Of a DNA stretch of 39,898 nucleotides, positions 23,327 through 33,067 are shown one piece after another. How positions within the stretch are numbered: position 1 is the stretch's first letter; the number at the start of each line of letters is the position of its first letter. Origin of the DNA: Yersinia pekkanenii (GTDB lineage: Bacteria; Pseudomonadota; Gammaproteobacteria; Enterobacterales; Enterobacteriaceae); the NCBI RefSeq assembly GCF_001152565.1, contig NZ_CQAZ01000032.1, positions 1-39,898 of the forward strand, written 5' to 3'. The notes under the pieces were generated by a model that had not been told where the DNA came from, did no database searches, and worked only from the letters and a program-made list of their open reading frames with translations. Both the position numbers and the translations under genes were made by a program.

Positions 23327-23670
23327 ATACCCTCTCTCACCGAATACCCCCTCTTCCTTGAAGTTACAGAGTGTTAGCTATTTTCACGCCCTAAAATCAA
23401 CTGCATAAGCTTATCGGGACTCGTTTGCTTTACCTGGCTGCAACTCCACATTATTGGGCATACTCACCTGTTGCTGAATGTTGTATCGGGATTATTCTTA
23501 TTAAAATGCAGAAATAGCCCTGCACTTTGCCCAAAGTCCGCCGGCGAGTTTATGACATCTATCAATGATTCACAGATATTTTAGAAAGAAATATCAGTTT
23601 ATGGACAGGAGATAGGATTTTATGTTTAAAAATACGAGGTTAGCGAACAACGATGCAACAAGGGAATAAC
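23327..23670 (-). promoter_or_regulatory. dcuC upstream region with a weak FNR-like site
   Basis: This 340-bp non-coding stretch lies between the asmA terminator and dcuC. Read on the minus strand, TTGAT-AGAT-GTCAT (23565-23552) matches 8 of 10 positions of the FNR consensus TTGAT-N4-ATCAA. It is about 230 nt from the dcuC start. No promoter boxes were fixed with confidence and no other gene was seen. Confidence 0.3.
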
Positions 23671-23713
23671 AAAAAAGGGTTACCCCAATAGACAACCCTG
23701 TCCATTGGGGTAA
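23671..23713 (-). terminator. asmA terminator
   Basis: On the minus strand TTACCCCAAT (complement of 23704-23713) pairs with ATTGGGGTAA (complement of 23680-23689), and an inner GACA/TGTC extends the stem. CCCTTTTTT follows. It lies just past the asmA stop and closes the udk-dcd-asmA group. Confidence 0.9.
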
Positions 23714-23721
23714 TACCTACG

Positions 23722-25569
23722 TTAAAGCTTATCAATAAGCTTTTTAAGATCCTTACTACCACGGTTTTGCTGATTACGTTCCGCCCAGTCACTCAAGGCT
23801 TTTTTAGCACGCTGCTGTAATTCATTACGCAACAACGGCTCAACATTCAATTGATAGCTGAGCTGAGTCCATGGGCCATAAATACGCAGCGGAATATCGG
23901 TATTTTGCAACATCTTGACCAAGTTGTCTTGTCCGCTCCAGCCCTGCATAACCCGTACCGCCAGATTCATGTCACAGCTTTGCTCAGGTAAAGTAAGCAC
24001 GCCACTGCCTTTAATGGAAATCAGCTCAGAGTCAGCACTGAGATTACTGACTTTCATCGCACCGTGGTTCAAGGCCAGATTGGCTTGTAGCTGTTTAACC
24101 TCAGTATAACGTTCATAGCGGTCCTGGCCTTTTACATCACCGGAGCTACGAGCGACCGCCTGCTGAATAAGCTGCTGGATATTTAAACCCTCCAACCGCG
24201 CATTATTCATGCTGAACTGTGCATCGCCTTTCCAGCGGTGGTTAAATGCATCGACATTGAGACCATCTCCAGTTAACTGCGCCTGCATGGAGAATTTACC
24301 CGTCATCGCTTGTGGCAAGCCGGCTGCCACTAATATCGGCCCCAACTGCATATGATTTATCACCGGATTAATCGTCGCTAAAACCTTCTTGCCCGTGACA
24401 TCCAGTGTTCCCGGCAAGGAAAAGTCACCCTCTAGCGCACTGCCAGTTAGACGGCTAATCTCAAGGTTACCGCGCTGATTTGACCCTTGTAGATTGAGCT
24501 GATTGACCTTAATTCCACGATAAACCAAATTATTAGCAGTGAGGGTAATTTGCGCGGTAAAGTCACGTAACGTTCGCAAATCTTGCCCGACATCATCATC
24601 ATCCTGAATAGCAATAACTGGGGCTGTTACGGCATGTAGCTTGGCAGCCTCTTTGCTGGCTAAGGTACTTTTCGGCTCCCAACCAAAGATGGCATCCAGA
24701 TTGAGATTATCCGCAGCCAGATTGATGACATAATCGGGTGCTTCGCCTAGCGTTGCTTTAGCACTCCCCGTCAATTGGTTGTTATTGGCAGAAAAACTCA
24801 GTTGATTAAGCAATATTTGCTGAATATCGTGTTGATAACTGGCCTGTAATGTCCCCTCACCGCTAACGCCACCGACAGGAATGTCCGCACCTTCTAATTT
24901 ATAAGTAAATTGGCTAATATTGGCGCTAAATTGCTGTGGGTAATGGCGCATGTCTGCATCCGCGACCATTGAGAAAGTAACATCCCGCTGATTACGGTTA
25001 ACGCGGCTGGCAAGAGTGATATGTATTTGGCGTTGAGTGTCTTGTTTAAGTTCAAGATTGATATCGCGAACATTCACTTGATCATTGTCTGCTCGTTGCC
25101 AAATCAGCAGGCTATCGGCTATCTGGACTTTATTGATATCAAGCTTCCAACCACGGTGCTCATTAATAGGCGCACTACCGGATGGCGCAACAGGTGATCC
25201 GGGTTGTTGCTGAGCCTCACTGTCAGGTGTTAGGCGAATAACCGCCCCTTTTAGCATCACCTGTTTTACATCAAGTTGATGTGACAATAATGGCCAAAGT
25301 TTGACATCCAACCGCATATTTTCAGCGCTGACTACAGGTGCAGTGGCACCAGGGGCGATAAGCGCAGTGCGGCCTGCGATAATGCTCAGTTGTGGCCAGA
25401 CATGCCAGCGTAAATCCCCATCCAGTTGCAGTTGATAACCACTTTTTCTCTCTACCTGTTTGATCATATAGGCGCGGAAGTCATTGGGATTTACCAGCAA
25501 TACTAATGCGCTCATCCCTGCAACTAATACGATCAGCAGGATAACTAACGTAGTCAGCAATCGTCTCAT
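23722..25569 (-). CDS. asmA: AsmA, envelope assembly protein
   Basis: AsmA is a large inner-membrane-anchored periplasmic protein of the AsmA/TamB/YhdP group, which is implicated in outer-membrane assembly and phospholipid transport. It has 615 aa against 617 in E. coli. Residues about 5-27 are a single hydrophobic anchor (LLTTLVILLIVLVAGMSALV), followed by the N-terminal AsmA motif NPNDFRAYMIKQVERKSGYQL. The rest is beta-rich and periplasmic, with a conserved C-terminal segment around LALNHGAMKVSNLSADSELI. Start 25569 has an AGAGGA ribosome binding site. It follows dcd by 66 nt on the same strand, as in E. coli. Confidence 0.94.
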   Translation of the reverse strand: MRRLLTTLVILLIVLVAGMSALVLLVNPNDFRAYMIKQVERKSGYQLQLDGDLRWHVWPQLSIIAGRTALIAPGATAPVVSAENMRLDVKLWPLLSHQLDVKQVMLKGAVIRLTPDSEAQQQPGSPVAPSGSAPINEHRGWKLDINKVQIADSLLIWQRADNDQVNVRDINLELKQDTQRQIHITLASRVNRNQRDVTFSMVADADMRHYPQQFSANISQFTYKLEGADIPVGGVSGEGTLQASYQHDIQQILLNQLSFSANNNQLTGSAKATLGEAPDYVINLAADNLNLDAIFGWEPKSTLASKEAAKLHAVTAPVIAIQDDDDVGQDLRTLRDFTAQITLTANNLVYRGIKVNQLNLQGSNQRGNLEISRLTGSALEGDFSLPGTLDVTGKKVLATINPVINHMQLGPILVAAGLPQAMTGKFSMQAQLTGDGLNVDAFNHRWKGDAQFSMNNARLEGLNIQQLIQQAVARSSGDVKGQDRYERYTEVKQLQANLALNHGAMKVSNLSADSELISIKGSGVLTLPEQSCDMNLAVRVMQGWSGQDNLVKMLQNTDIPLRIYGPWTQLSYQLNVEPLLRNELQQRAKKALSDWAERNQQNRGSKDLKKLIDKL

Positions 25570-25635
25570 GACATCCTCTTGTCTACACCAGCTAAAAAGT
25601 CCAAACAGGCTAAAATTTCAGCGAGAAAAATGACA

Positions 25636-26217
25636 CTAGTCTTCATCTATACGACTGGCCACTGCGCCTTGTTGACCACGATATTTTGCATCCTGACGGC
25701 TATTGTAAGGGCGGGCCGCCGGGCCAGAGAGGGGTTCAAAACTCAACGCACCAATTAGCATTCCTGGACGCAAAGCCAATGGCAACTTACCTGAATTATA
25801 GAACTCCAGCACGATTTTGCCTTGCCAACCGGGATCGATGCGATGTGCAGTGACATGTACCATTAGCCCAAGACGGGCTAAAGAGGAACGGCCATCAAGC
25901 CAGCCGACCAGATCGTTAGGGATAGTCACTGACTCTAAGGTCACCGCCAGCGCCAACTCCCCCGGATGTAGGAAGAAAGCTTCCCCTTCCGGCAGATTGA
26001 TTTCATCACTCATAACCCGCTCCAGCGCTTCGCTGACTTCATCCTTCGGGCCACTTAAATCAATAAATGCCGCCGTGTGACCACGGAACACCCGGAATTG
26101 GTTGCCTAAGCGAACATCGACTGTAGCACCATTGATACGCTCTACCGGTGGACGTGGATCAATACCCAATTTACCGCTGTCCAGCCAGGCTTCTATGTCA
26201 CGATCGCACAGTCTCAT
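25636..26217 (-). CDS. dcd: dCTP deaminase
   Basis: Dcd deaminates dCTP to dUTP, supplying most of the dUMP used for thymidylate synthesis. It has 193 aa, as in E. coli. The substrate and catalytic segment [20 protein letters not shown] (110-129) is intact, including the Arg-Ser-Ser phosphate-binding residues. The second half of the active site, with the catalytic Glu, lies in [20 protein letters not shown]. It lies between udk and asmA on the same strand and is most likely co-transcribed with them. No abnormality was seen. Confidence 0.96.
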   Translation of the reverse strand: MRLCDRDIEAWLDSGKLGIDPRPPVERINGATVDVRLGNQFRVFRGHTAAFIDLSGPKDEVSEALERVMSDEINLPEGEAFFLHPGELALAVTLESVTIPNDLVGWLDGRSSLARLGLMVHVTAHRIDPGWQGKIVLEFYNSGKLPLALRPGMLIGALSFEPLSGPAARPYNSRQDAKYRGQQGAVASRIDED

Positions 26218-26303
26218 TGCTCATAATTCCCATCAAAATTTGCATGTTACAGCTTATAGACTACGCAAGCTGCCATATAAAGAGGCAAAGGTCCAGACGA
26301 ACA

Positions 26304-26945
26304 TTATTCAAAGAACTGACTGATTTTCGCTTTTAGAATATCGATCGCAATTCGGTTCTTGCCGCCGCGTGGAACAATAATATCAGCGTATTGTTTGGAC
26401 GGTTCTATAAATTGCAGGAACATCGGACGCACTGTTTTCTGATATTGGACCATAACGGAATCCATCGAACGACCACGTTCATTGACATCACGCTTCATAC
26501 GGCGCATCAGGCAGATATCCAATGGGGTATCAACGAAGATCGAGAAATTCATCTCCTGGCGCAGGCGGATATCCGTCAACAACAAGATCCCTTCCAGAAT
26601 AATGACTTTTTTCGGTTCTAAATGAACGGTTTCTTTTTTACGGGTGTGTTCAGTGTAGCTATAAAGTGGCAGTTCAACGGACTTGCCCGCTTTCAACGAT
26701 TGCAAATGTTCCAGCAATAAGTTGTGGTCCATGGCGCTGGGGTGGTCATAGTTAGTTTTGACCCGCTCTTCCATCGACAGATGGCTTTGGTCTTTGTAAT
26801 AACCATCTTCAGGAATAACGCCAATATGTTGGTCGCCTACCTGCTCACGCAATTCGCGATATAGCGTGCTGGCGATAAGACTTTTTCCGGAGGCAGAGGC
26901 ACCCGCTATCCCGATAATGACGCACTGGTGTGCTTTGTCAGTCAT
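26304..26945 (-). CDS. udk: Uridine/cytidine kinase
   Basis: Udk phosphorylates uridine and cytidine with ATP or GTP in pyrimidine salvage. I start it at ATG 26945 ([20 protein letters not shown]), which gives 213 aa as in E. coli. An in-frame ATG at 27089 would add 48 residues unlike any Udk I recall. The P-loop is GASASGKS (15-22), followed by [24 protein letters not shown] and [10 protein letters not shown]. The ribosome binding site is weak (AGG about 11 nt away), and the upstream open extension may just be leader. It lies between mrp and dcd. Confidence 0.93.
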   Translation of the reverse strand: MTDKAHQCVIIGIAGASASGKSLIASTLYRELREQVGDQHIGVIPEDGYYKDQSHLSMEERVKTNYDHPSAMDHNLLLEHLQSLKAGKSVELPLYSYTEHTRKKETVHLEPKKVIILEGILLLTDIRLRQEMNFSIFVDTPLDICLMRRMKRDVNERGRSMDSVMVQYQKTVRPMFLQFIEPSKQYADIIVPRGGKNRIAIDILKAKISQFFE

Positions 26946-27207
26946 AAAATTAAAGACCTGATTACGAAGTGTGAAGGGAGACAAAGCACGCAAGGTGCTT
27001 CTGGCGCGCCAATTATAAGGAGTTAGCCGGTCTGACGCCAGTGCTATACCCTGCGTATCAGCAATTACAGCGGTGTTGGCGACTCTCAATTGCCCGAATC
27101 ACTGACCTGTGTCAATTCATCGGGATTTATTCGTTTGCCGCCGACCTGTAATTCCCATTACGTTAGGTATTACTCTTCACGTTTGACGACGCACCGGCTG
27201 GCGGTAA

Positions 27208-28320
27208 TTACACCGCGCGGAATGAAATTTCCGTCGGGATCGCTTCACCTTGCCAGTACATTTCGGCTGCCACATTGGCCGTCAGTTGGCGATAGATATC
27301 CGCAAAGTCGCTGTCAGGTCGGCTGACAACCGTTGGCTCGCCGCGATCAAGATCTTCGCGCAATGAGATATTCAACGGGATTTGGCCCAGCAATTTACAA
27401 TGGTATTTCTGTGCCAGTCTCTCCGCTCCGCCGGTACCAAAAATAGGCTCCAGATGGCCGCAATTGCTGCAAATATGCATGCTCATGTTCTCAACAATAC
27501 CCAGCACTGGCACATGGACCTTCTCAAACATCACAATGCCTTTCATGGCATCGATCAAGGCGATATCCTGTGGTGTTGTCACCACCAGCGCCCCGGTAAC
27601 CGGAATGTTTTGCGATAGCGTTAACTGGATATCACCGGTACCCGGCGGCATATCGATCACCAGATAGTCCAGATCCGGCCATAAAGTATCTTGCAGCATC
27701 TGCATCAATGCTTTGCTGGCCATTGGCCCGCGCCACACCATGGCATTCTCGTCGGTGACTAAATAACCAATCGAGTTGGTGGCCAGGCCATGGGCCATAA
27801 TCGGTGCCATATGTTTACCATCCGGCGAGGTAGGCCGCTGATTCATGGTACCCAGCATGTTCGGAATGGAAGGGCCATAGATATCGGCGTCCAAAATACC
27901 GACTTTTACGCCCTTTTCTGCCAGCGCCAATGCCAGATTGACAGCAGTGCTGGATTTACCCACCCCGCCCTTACCGGAACTGACCGCCAGAATATTACGC
28001 ACACCTTTAATCGCCGGCTGGTCATTTGCACGCTTCAGGGTGGTGATATTATGCGAAAGTTTCCAGTCGATGGCTTTAGCACCGGTCACCGCCAGCAATG
28101 CTCCGCTGACTGACTCTTTCAATGCCCCAAAACCCAATTGCCAGGCAAAAGGCATCACCAGTTCGATATGCAGCACATTGTCCAGTAAGGCACAGTGATG
28201 AATAGCGCGCAGCGTGTTGAGATCCTTTTGCAAGGTTGGGTGGGTAAAGGCGGTAAGAACTGTTGAAATTTGTGATAACAGCAGGTCTGGGGTGGTCTGC
28301 TCAGGGGATTTTGGGCTCAT
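27208..28320 (-). CDS. mrp: Mrp/ApbC iron-sulfur cluster carrier ATPase
   Basis: Mrp (ApbC) is a cytoplasmic P-loop ATPase of the MinD/ParA group that binds and transfers Fe-S clusters. It has 370 aa (E. coli about 369). The N-terminal MIP18-like domain (about 1-95) is followed by the deviant Walker A SSGKGGVGKSS (114-124), DADIYGPS, VIDMPPGTGD and the cluster-binding CSNC pair (Cys284 and Cys287). It is divergent from metG, an arrangement also found in E. coli. A short stem GCGGT/ACCGC (27201-27216) overlaps the stop codon, but no convincing terminator was found before udk. Confidence 0.95.
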   Translation of the reverse strand: MSPKSPEQTTPDLLLSQISTVLTAFTHPTLQKDLNTLRAIHHCALLDNVLHIELVMPFAWQLGFGALKESVSGALLAVTGAKAIDWKLSHNITTLKRANDQPAIKGVRNILAVSSGKGGVGKSSTAVNLALALAEKGVKVGILDADIYGPSIPNMLGTMNQRPTSPDGKHMAPIMAHGLATNSIGYLVTDENAMVWRGPMASKALMQMLQDTLWPDLDYLVIDMPPGTGDIQLTLSQNIPVTGALVVTTPQDIALIDAMKGIVMFEKVHVPVLGIVENMSMHICSNCGHLEPIFGTGGAERLAQKYHCKLLGQIPLNISLREDLDRGEPTVVSRPDSDFADIYRQLTANVAAEMYWQGEAIPTEISFRAV

Positions 28321-28588
28321 CCCGGCTCCTTGAATTTATTGTTATTCATCTTTAGATAATAATAGACAGTGTACCAGATCTCGATAGCGCCTGTGTGGGC
28401 CGAATCATGAGAAAATGGGGTCAGGCCACATAACGGTTCAGGTTAATAACCAAAGGTGCTGAAAACCGACCAAAATGGACCTGTTATAACTTAAGACAAG
28501 GTGCTGCTTGCCTTACCCTAGCGGCAAGCGGGCTTATCGGTTAACATCAAAGACCCTTTAATCGACATAAAGAAAGCAATTTCCCACT
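28321..28588. promoter_or_regulatory. mrp / metG divergent region
   Basis: This 268-bp region holds the promoters of both genes. A hairpin GCTTGCC (28506-28512) / GGCAAGC (28523-28529) lies in the probable metG leader, 60 nt before its ATG. It has no T-tract, so it is not a simple terminator. No T-box, MetJ box or SAM riboswitch was recognised. Confidence 0.4.
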
Positions 28589-30619
28589 ATGGCTCAAGTC
28601 GCGAAAAAAATATTGGTGACGTGCGCGCTACCATACGCTAACGGTTCTATCCATCTCGGCCACATGCTCGAGCACATCCAGGCAGACATCTGGGTCCGTT
28701 TCCAGCGAATGCGCGGCAACCAGGTTCATTTTATCTGTGCAGATGATGCTCACGGCACCCCTATTATGCTGAAAGCTCAGCAGTTGGGTATCGAACCTGA
28801 GCAGATGATTGCCGAAATGAGCCAGGAGCACCAACAGGATTTCGCCGGTTTCGCTATCAGTTATGATAACTATCACTCGACCCACAGTGATGAAAACCGT
28901 GAACTGTCGAGCCTGATATACGGCCGCCTGAAGGCAAATGGCTATATCAAGAATCGCACTATTTCTCAGCTCTATGATCCTGAGAAAGGCATGTTCCTGC
29001 CGGATCGTTTTGTCAAAGGCACCTGCCCGAAATGTAAAGCGCCGGATCAATATGGCGATAACTGTGAAGTTTGCGGCGCAACCTACAGCCCGACTGAGCT
29101 TATCAATCCGCGATCTGCCGTTTCCGGTGCGACACCGATTATGCGCGAATCGGAGCACTTCTTCTTCGACCTGCCAGCTTTTAGCGCTATGTTGCAAGCC
29201 TGGACACGCTCCGGTGCACTGCAAGAACAAGTCGCGAACAAAATGCAGGAATGGTTTGAATCTGGCCTGCAACAGTGGGATATCACCCGCGATGCGCCCT
29301 ACTTCGGTTTTGAAGTCCCGGACGCGCCGGGTAAATATTTCTACGTCTGGCTGGACGCCCCGATCGGTTACATGGGGGCATTTAAAAATCTGTGTGATAA
29401 ACGTCCTGATCTAGACTTTGATGAATTCTGGCGTGAAGGCTCTGAAACTGATCTTTACCACTTCATTGGTAAAGACATTGTTTACTTCCATAGTCTGTTC
29501 TGGCCCGCCATGCTGGAAGGCAGTAACTTCCGCAAGCCGACCAATATATTCGTCCATGGTTATGTCACGGTAAACGGTGCGAAAATGTCGAAATCCCGTG
29601 GCACATTCATTAAAGCGGGCACTTACCTCAAACATCTGGATGCTGATTGCCTGCGTTATTACTATGCCGCCAAGCTCTCTTCACGCATTGATGATATCGA
29701 CTTGAATCTGGAAGATTTCGTCCAGCGCGTTAACGCCGATATCGTCAATAAAGTGGTGAATTTGGCCTCGCGTAATGCCGGTTTTATCAACAAACGTTTT
29801 GCGGGTCAGTTGGCCGATCAATTGGCTAACCCGGCATTGTATAAAACGTTCACCGATGCCGCAGTCAGCATTGCTGATGCCTATAGTAGCCGCGAATCAA
29901 GTAAAGCAATACGCGAAATCATGGCGCTGGCTGATGTGGCTAACCGTTATATTGATGAACAAGCACCTTGGGTGGTAGCAAAAGAAGAAGGCCGTGATGC
30001 CGACCTGCAAGCTATTTGCTCTATGGGTATCAACCTGTTCCGGGTGCTGATGACTTACCTGAAACCGGTATTACCGTCCCTGACTGAACGTACTGAGGCT
30101 TTCCTCAATACCGAACTGACTTGGGACAGTATCCAACAACCGTTGTTGGGCCATCAGATCAATACCTTTAAGGCGCTATTTAACCGTATGGATTTAGATA
30201 AAGTGAACGAAATGGTCGCTTCTTCTAAAGAAGATATGGCAGCGACTGCAGTGGTGGCTACTGGCCCGTTGGCTGATGACCCGATTCAGGACACCATCAG
30301 TTTTGATGATTTCGCTAAAGTCGATATGCGTATCGCGCTGATCCAACAAGCAGAATTTGTTGAAGGTTCAGATAAACTGCTAAAGCTAAAGCTGGATATC
30401 GGCGGTGAAACTCGTCAGGTCTTCTCTGGTATCCGTTCAGCTTATCCGGATCCGACAGTATTGGAAGGCCGCTTAACCATGATGGTGGCTAATCTGGCAC
30501 CACGCAAAATGCGCTTTGGTATTTCAGAAGGCATGGTGATGGCAGCAGGCCCTGGTGGTAAAGACATCTTCCTACTCAGCCCGGACAGTGGTGCTCAACC
30601 CGGTATGCAAGTGAAGTAA
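28589..30619 (+). CDS. metG: Methionyl-tRNA synthetase
   Basis: MetG charges tRNA-Met and initiator tRNA with methionine. It has 676 aa (E. coli 677). The class I HIGH motif appears as HLGH (22-25). The zinc knuckle has Cys146, Cys149, Cys159 and Cys162 (CPKCK...CEVCG). KMSKSRG lies near residue 332. The anticodon-binding helical domain follows, and the C-terminal EMAP-II-like dimerisation and tRNA-binding domain (about 575-676) ends with [13 protein letters not shown]. The ribosome binding site is weak. A strong terminator lies 10 nt after the stop. Confidence 0.97.
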   Translation: MAQVAKKILVTCALPYANGSIHLGHMLEHIQADIWVRFQRMRGNQVHFICADDAHGTPIMLKAQQLGIEPEQMIAEMSQEHQQDFAGFAISYDNYHSTHSDENRELSSLIYGRLKANGYIKNRTISQLYDPEKGMFLPDRFVKGTCPKCKAPDQYGDNCEVCGATYSPTELINPRSAVSGATPIMRESEHFFFDLPAFSAMLQAWTRSGALQEQVANKMQEWFESGLQQWDITRDAPYFGFEVPDAPGKYFYVWLDAPIGYMGAFKNLCDKRPDLDFDEFWREGSETDLYHFIGKDIVYFHSLFWPAMLEGSNFRKPTNIFVHGYVTVNGAKMSKSRGTFIKAGTYLKHLDADCLRYYYAAKLSSRIDDIDLNLEDFVQRVNADIVNKVVNLASRNAGFINKRFAGQLADQLANPALYKTFTDAAVSIADAYSSRESSKAIREIMALADVANRYIDEQAPWVVAKEEGRDADLQAICSMGINLFRVLMTYLKPVLPSLTERTEAFLNTELTWDSIQQPLLGHQINTFKALFNRMDLDKVNEMVASSKEDMAATAVVATGPLADDPIQDTISFDDFAKVDMRIALIQQAEFVEGSDKLLKLKLDIGGETRQVFSGIRSAYPDPTVLEGRLTMMVANLAPRKMRFGISEGMVMAAGPGGKDIFLLSPDSGAQPGMQVK

Positions 30620-30628
30620 TTTTCTCGC

Positions 30629-30667
30629 TAAAATGCCGGTCAGGGGAAACCCGACTGGCATTTTTTA
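30629..30667. terminator. Bidirectional terminator, metG and the 30671 gene
   Basis: AAATGCCGGTC (30631-30641) pairs with GACTGGCATTT (30653-30663) with one G-U pair. TTTTTT follows on plus and a shorter run of T on minus. It serves metG and probably the convergent membrane protein gene. Confidence 0.92.
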
Positions 30668-30670
30668 TGA

Positions 30671-31504
30671 CTACTTATTACTGGCGATTTCTGGCCGCCG
30701 ACCCCGTTGCCACGCCTCCAGCCAGAACAGCATATTAATAAATAAGCTTAATGAGAAAATAACAAACAGAATACTGTCCAGCAAAGAAATTTTAAGTAAC
30801 GCGTGAATAATAATATTTTTATGATGTTTCATCTCGACAAACCCCGATGAAAAAAACAAAAAAACACCAATTCCACCCACGACATTCAATACCACAACCG
30901 GCCAATACCATCTTGCCAGTAGAAAGAAAATCCACGACAGAACCATCAGTGAAATAACAGCCTCATCCAGTTCGAATAACAAAAAAAAGCCAAGATACAA
31001 TAAACTAAAACAGGCCAGAGCAAGCCCAAATGGATACTCTTCGGGTAAGACCGCAGCCAACTGTTTTTTACGCTCGCAAACCGGTGGTTTTATATCATAA
31101 ATATTAATAAATATAAGATAAAGTAAAAATGAATCGGCTAATAATGCGGTGACTGTATTATGTGAAACCATGTCGATTATTGGAAAAAGATGAAAAACCA
31201 ATAAGTAAGGACTTAGATTTTGGTAGGCTAGCCGATTGATGCAAAGCGGCAATAAGACTAATGAGTACACCGCAGGGAAAGAAAAAATCGATAGGCTTAA
31301 TATTTCATCTTCCAAATCAGGAAATAATCCCATTATAAAAAAAACGAGTAATACGAATGCCAATAAATAGCGAAAAAGTAGAAACAAAAACTCACAGCGG
31401 GACAGATAAAAATAAATAGTTTTATAAGTAAAAAAACTCAAATTCAGTGGTGCCATATCAGCACTATCCTGTCTAAATTTGTATAGACTGCTAACTTTAC
31501 CCAT
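30671..31504 (-). CDS. AT-rich multi-span membrane protein of unknown function
   Basis: I do not recognise this 277-aa protein with confidence. It has about seven or eight hydrophobic segments (near 39-60, 70-90, 98-112, 117-136, 160-177, 182-200, 201-220 and 236-260) and a cytoplasmic-looking loop rich in Lys and Glu (about 139-157). The first third (SRCEFLFLLF..., then a hydrophobic stretch, then LPLCINRLAYQNLSPYLL) resembles the layout of DUF805 membrane proteins, with RRLHD replaced by NRLAY. That is only a weak pattern match. Its base composition is clearly more AT-rich than its neighbours and it interrupts core genes, which suggests horizontal gain or relaxed constraint. An AAAGGA ribosome binding site lies about 11 nt before 31504. 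Met17 is an alternative start. Confidence 0.75.
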   Translation of the reverse strand: MGKVSSLYKFRQDSADMAPLNLSFFTYKTIYFYLSRCEFLFLLFRYLLAFVLLVFFIMGLFPDLEDEILSLSIFSFPAVYSLVLLPLCINRLAYQNLSPYLLVFHLFPIIDMVSHNTVTALLADSFLLYLIFINIYDIKPPVCERKKQLAAVLPEEYPFGLALACFSLLYLGFFLLFELDEAVISLMVLSWIFFLLARWYWPVVVLNVVGGIGVFLFFSSGFVEMKHHKNIIIHALLKISLLDSILFVIFSLSLFINMLFWLEAWQRGRRPEIASNK

Positions 31505-31966
31505 GGTGACTTTAATCCTTTAAATATCATTAACTATACAATTGTAAAAGTTATCCTATGTATGGAATTTAACCTCTATTATTTATTATTACGGATTTCT
31601 ATCAGGATATCAGTCCTGAGCAGGCAACGAAATAAAAAAGTTAATCCGAAGAGGAATAACAGAATACTCACCGCGGAATAATCCACTATGACAGGAAGGT
31701 TATATAATCCACTATGACAGAAAGGTTATAATGCTATTGGTTCCCCGTATAATAACCCACCCCATCCATTTCACTGTTTATTTTAGCTATCCAAACTAAA
31801 AGATATAACGCGATCCAAAAATTCATAACAAAGTTAATTCCTTATCAAAATAGTTATGGTTATGATGCTATGCAAAGACAGATGGACGTCTAGACACAAA
31901 GATAGCTATAAAAACGGCAGCAGCACACACATTGCATAACTTATCGACACCATGACGGAGTTCCGA
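31505..31966. promoter_or_regulatory. AT-rich intergenic region with a 26-bp tandem repeat
   Basis: This divergent 462-bp region lies between the unknown membrane protein (-) and the binding-protein gene (+). It holds a 26-bp tandem duplication at 31678-31703 and 31704-31729 with a single mismatch. A possible -10 box TATGAT (31861-31866) lies about 100 nt before the binding-protein ATG, with no good -35. No RNA gene was seen. Confidence 0.5.
31678..31729. repeat. 26-bp tandem direct repeat, two copies
   Basis: Copy 1 (31678-31703) and copy 2 (31704-31729) begin ATAATCCACTATGACAG and end AAGGTTAT. They differ only by G/A near the middle. The unit could be a duplicated regulator site or a slippage product. 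Confidence 0.9.
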
Positions 31967-33043
31967 ATGAACAAAATTTCCTTCTCTTTGCTGGCCCTAA
32001 GCCTACTGACGGCACTGCCGGCATTCGCTGCTGATACCGCCACGGTAGCCCCGATCCCCGATGCTATCGCTAAACATCCAGGGCAAATTAAAATTGCGGT
32101 GATCCGCAACTTAGGTTCCGATGACAACACCACACAATTTTTATCCGGGGTATTAAAAGAGGGTAAGCGGCTCGGTTTTAAAGTCGATACCTTCCTCAGT
32201 AACGGCGACGATGCCCGTTTTCAGGACTTCGTCAATCAAGCTATTAGCCAAAAATACGACGGCATTATTCTCTCTCAGGGCCGTGACCCCTACTCGACGG
32301 AGCTGGTTAAACGCATTGCCGCCAGTGGGATCGCAGTCTCTGTGTTTGATACCGCCATTCAGGGCGATATCCCCGGCCTGACCGTGACACAGCAGGATGA
32401 TGCGTCACTGACCAATGAATCCTTCGGTCAGTTGGTCAAAGACTTCAATGGTAAAGCCAATATTATCAAACTTTGGGTCGCGGGCTTCCCACCCATGGAG
32501 CGTCGTCAGGCCGCTTATCAGGCTCTGCTGAAACAGAATCCGGGTATTCATGAACTGGAATCTATCGGTGCTGTTTCTTCAGATGTTCAAGGTGATACTG
32601 CAAATAAAGTCGGCGCAGTATTGGCGAAATACCCGAAAGGGAAAATCGACGCTATCTGGGGTACCTGGGATGCCTTTACTCAAGGTGCTTATAAAGCCTT
32701 GCAGGAAAATGGCCGTACTGAGATCAAATTATACAGCATTGATATATCGAATCAGGATTTACAACTGATGCGTGAAGCCAATAGTCCGTGGAAAGTCAGT
32801 GTTGCAGTCGATCCTAAGTTGATCGGAGCGGTTAACCTGCGTCTGATCGCCAAGAAAATTGCCGGTGAAGAGACGCCAGCCAGTTATGAATTCCGTGCCG
32901 CGTCCATTCCTCAAGCACTGTTGGCCAGCCAAACCGGCCCGGTTAATGTTGCCGGTTTGAGTAAAATCATTCCTGGCTGGGGTCAGTCAGATGATTTCAA
33001 CTCACCCTGGTTTGCTACCCTTGCGGCCCAAAATGGTCAGTAA
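31967..33043 (+). CDS. Periplasmic sugar-type binding protein (RbsB-like)
   Basis: This is a 358-aa ABC-importer receptor of the periplasmic-binding-protein-4 class. The start at ATG 31967 is preceded by GGAG at 6 nt; an ATG at 31952 is in frame but would spoil the signal peptide. Residues 1-21 (MNKISFSLLALSLLTALPAFA) form a Sec signal with AFA cleavage. The first lobe begins IKIAVIRNLGSDDNTTQFLSG, and FVNQAISQKYDGIILSQGRD and WGTWDAFTQGAYKAL are typical lobe and hinge features. No ATPase or permease gene is adjacent; a matching pair without a receptor lies at 4820-7326. The LVIVD gene follows after 24 nt. The ligand is unknown. The protein is longer than ribose-binding protein. Confidence 0.88.
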   Translation: MNKISFSLLALSLLTALPAFAADTATVAPIPDAIAKHPGQIKIAVIRNLGSDDNTTQFLSGVLKEGKRLGFKVDTFLSNGDDARFQDFVNQAISQKYDGIILSQGRDPYSTELVKRIAASGIAVSVFDTAIQGDIPGLTVTQQDDASLTNESFGQLVKDFNGKANIIKLWVAGFPPMERRQAAYQALLKQNPGIHELESIGAVSSDVQGDTANKVGAVLAKYPKGKIDAIWGTWDAFTQGAYKALQENGRTEIKLYSIDISNQDLQLMREANSPWKVSVAVDPKLIGAVNLRLIAKKIAGEETPASYEFRAASIPQALLASQTGPVNVAGLSKIIPGWGQSDDFNSPWFATLAAQNGQ

Positions 33044-33067
33044 GAACAATAGAGTTGGAGTGAAATA

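Noticed and set aside
26946-27089. 48-residue N-terminal extension of Udk
   Set aside because: Not found in the family as I know it. ATG 26945 gives the standard 213 aa and the normal MTD start.
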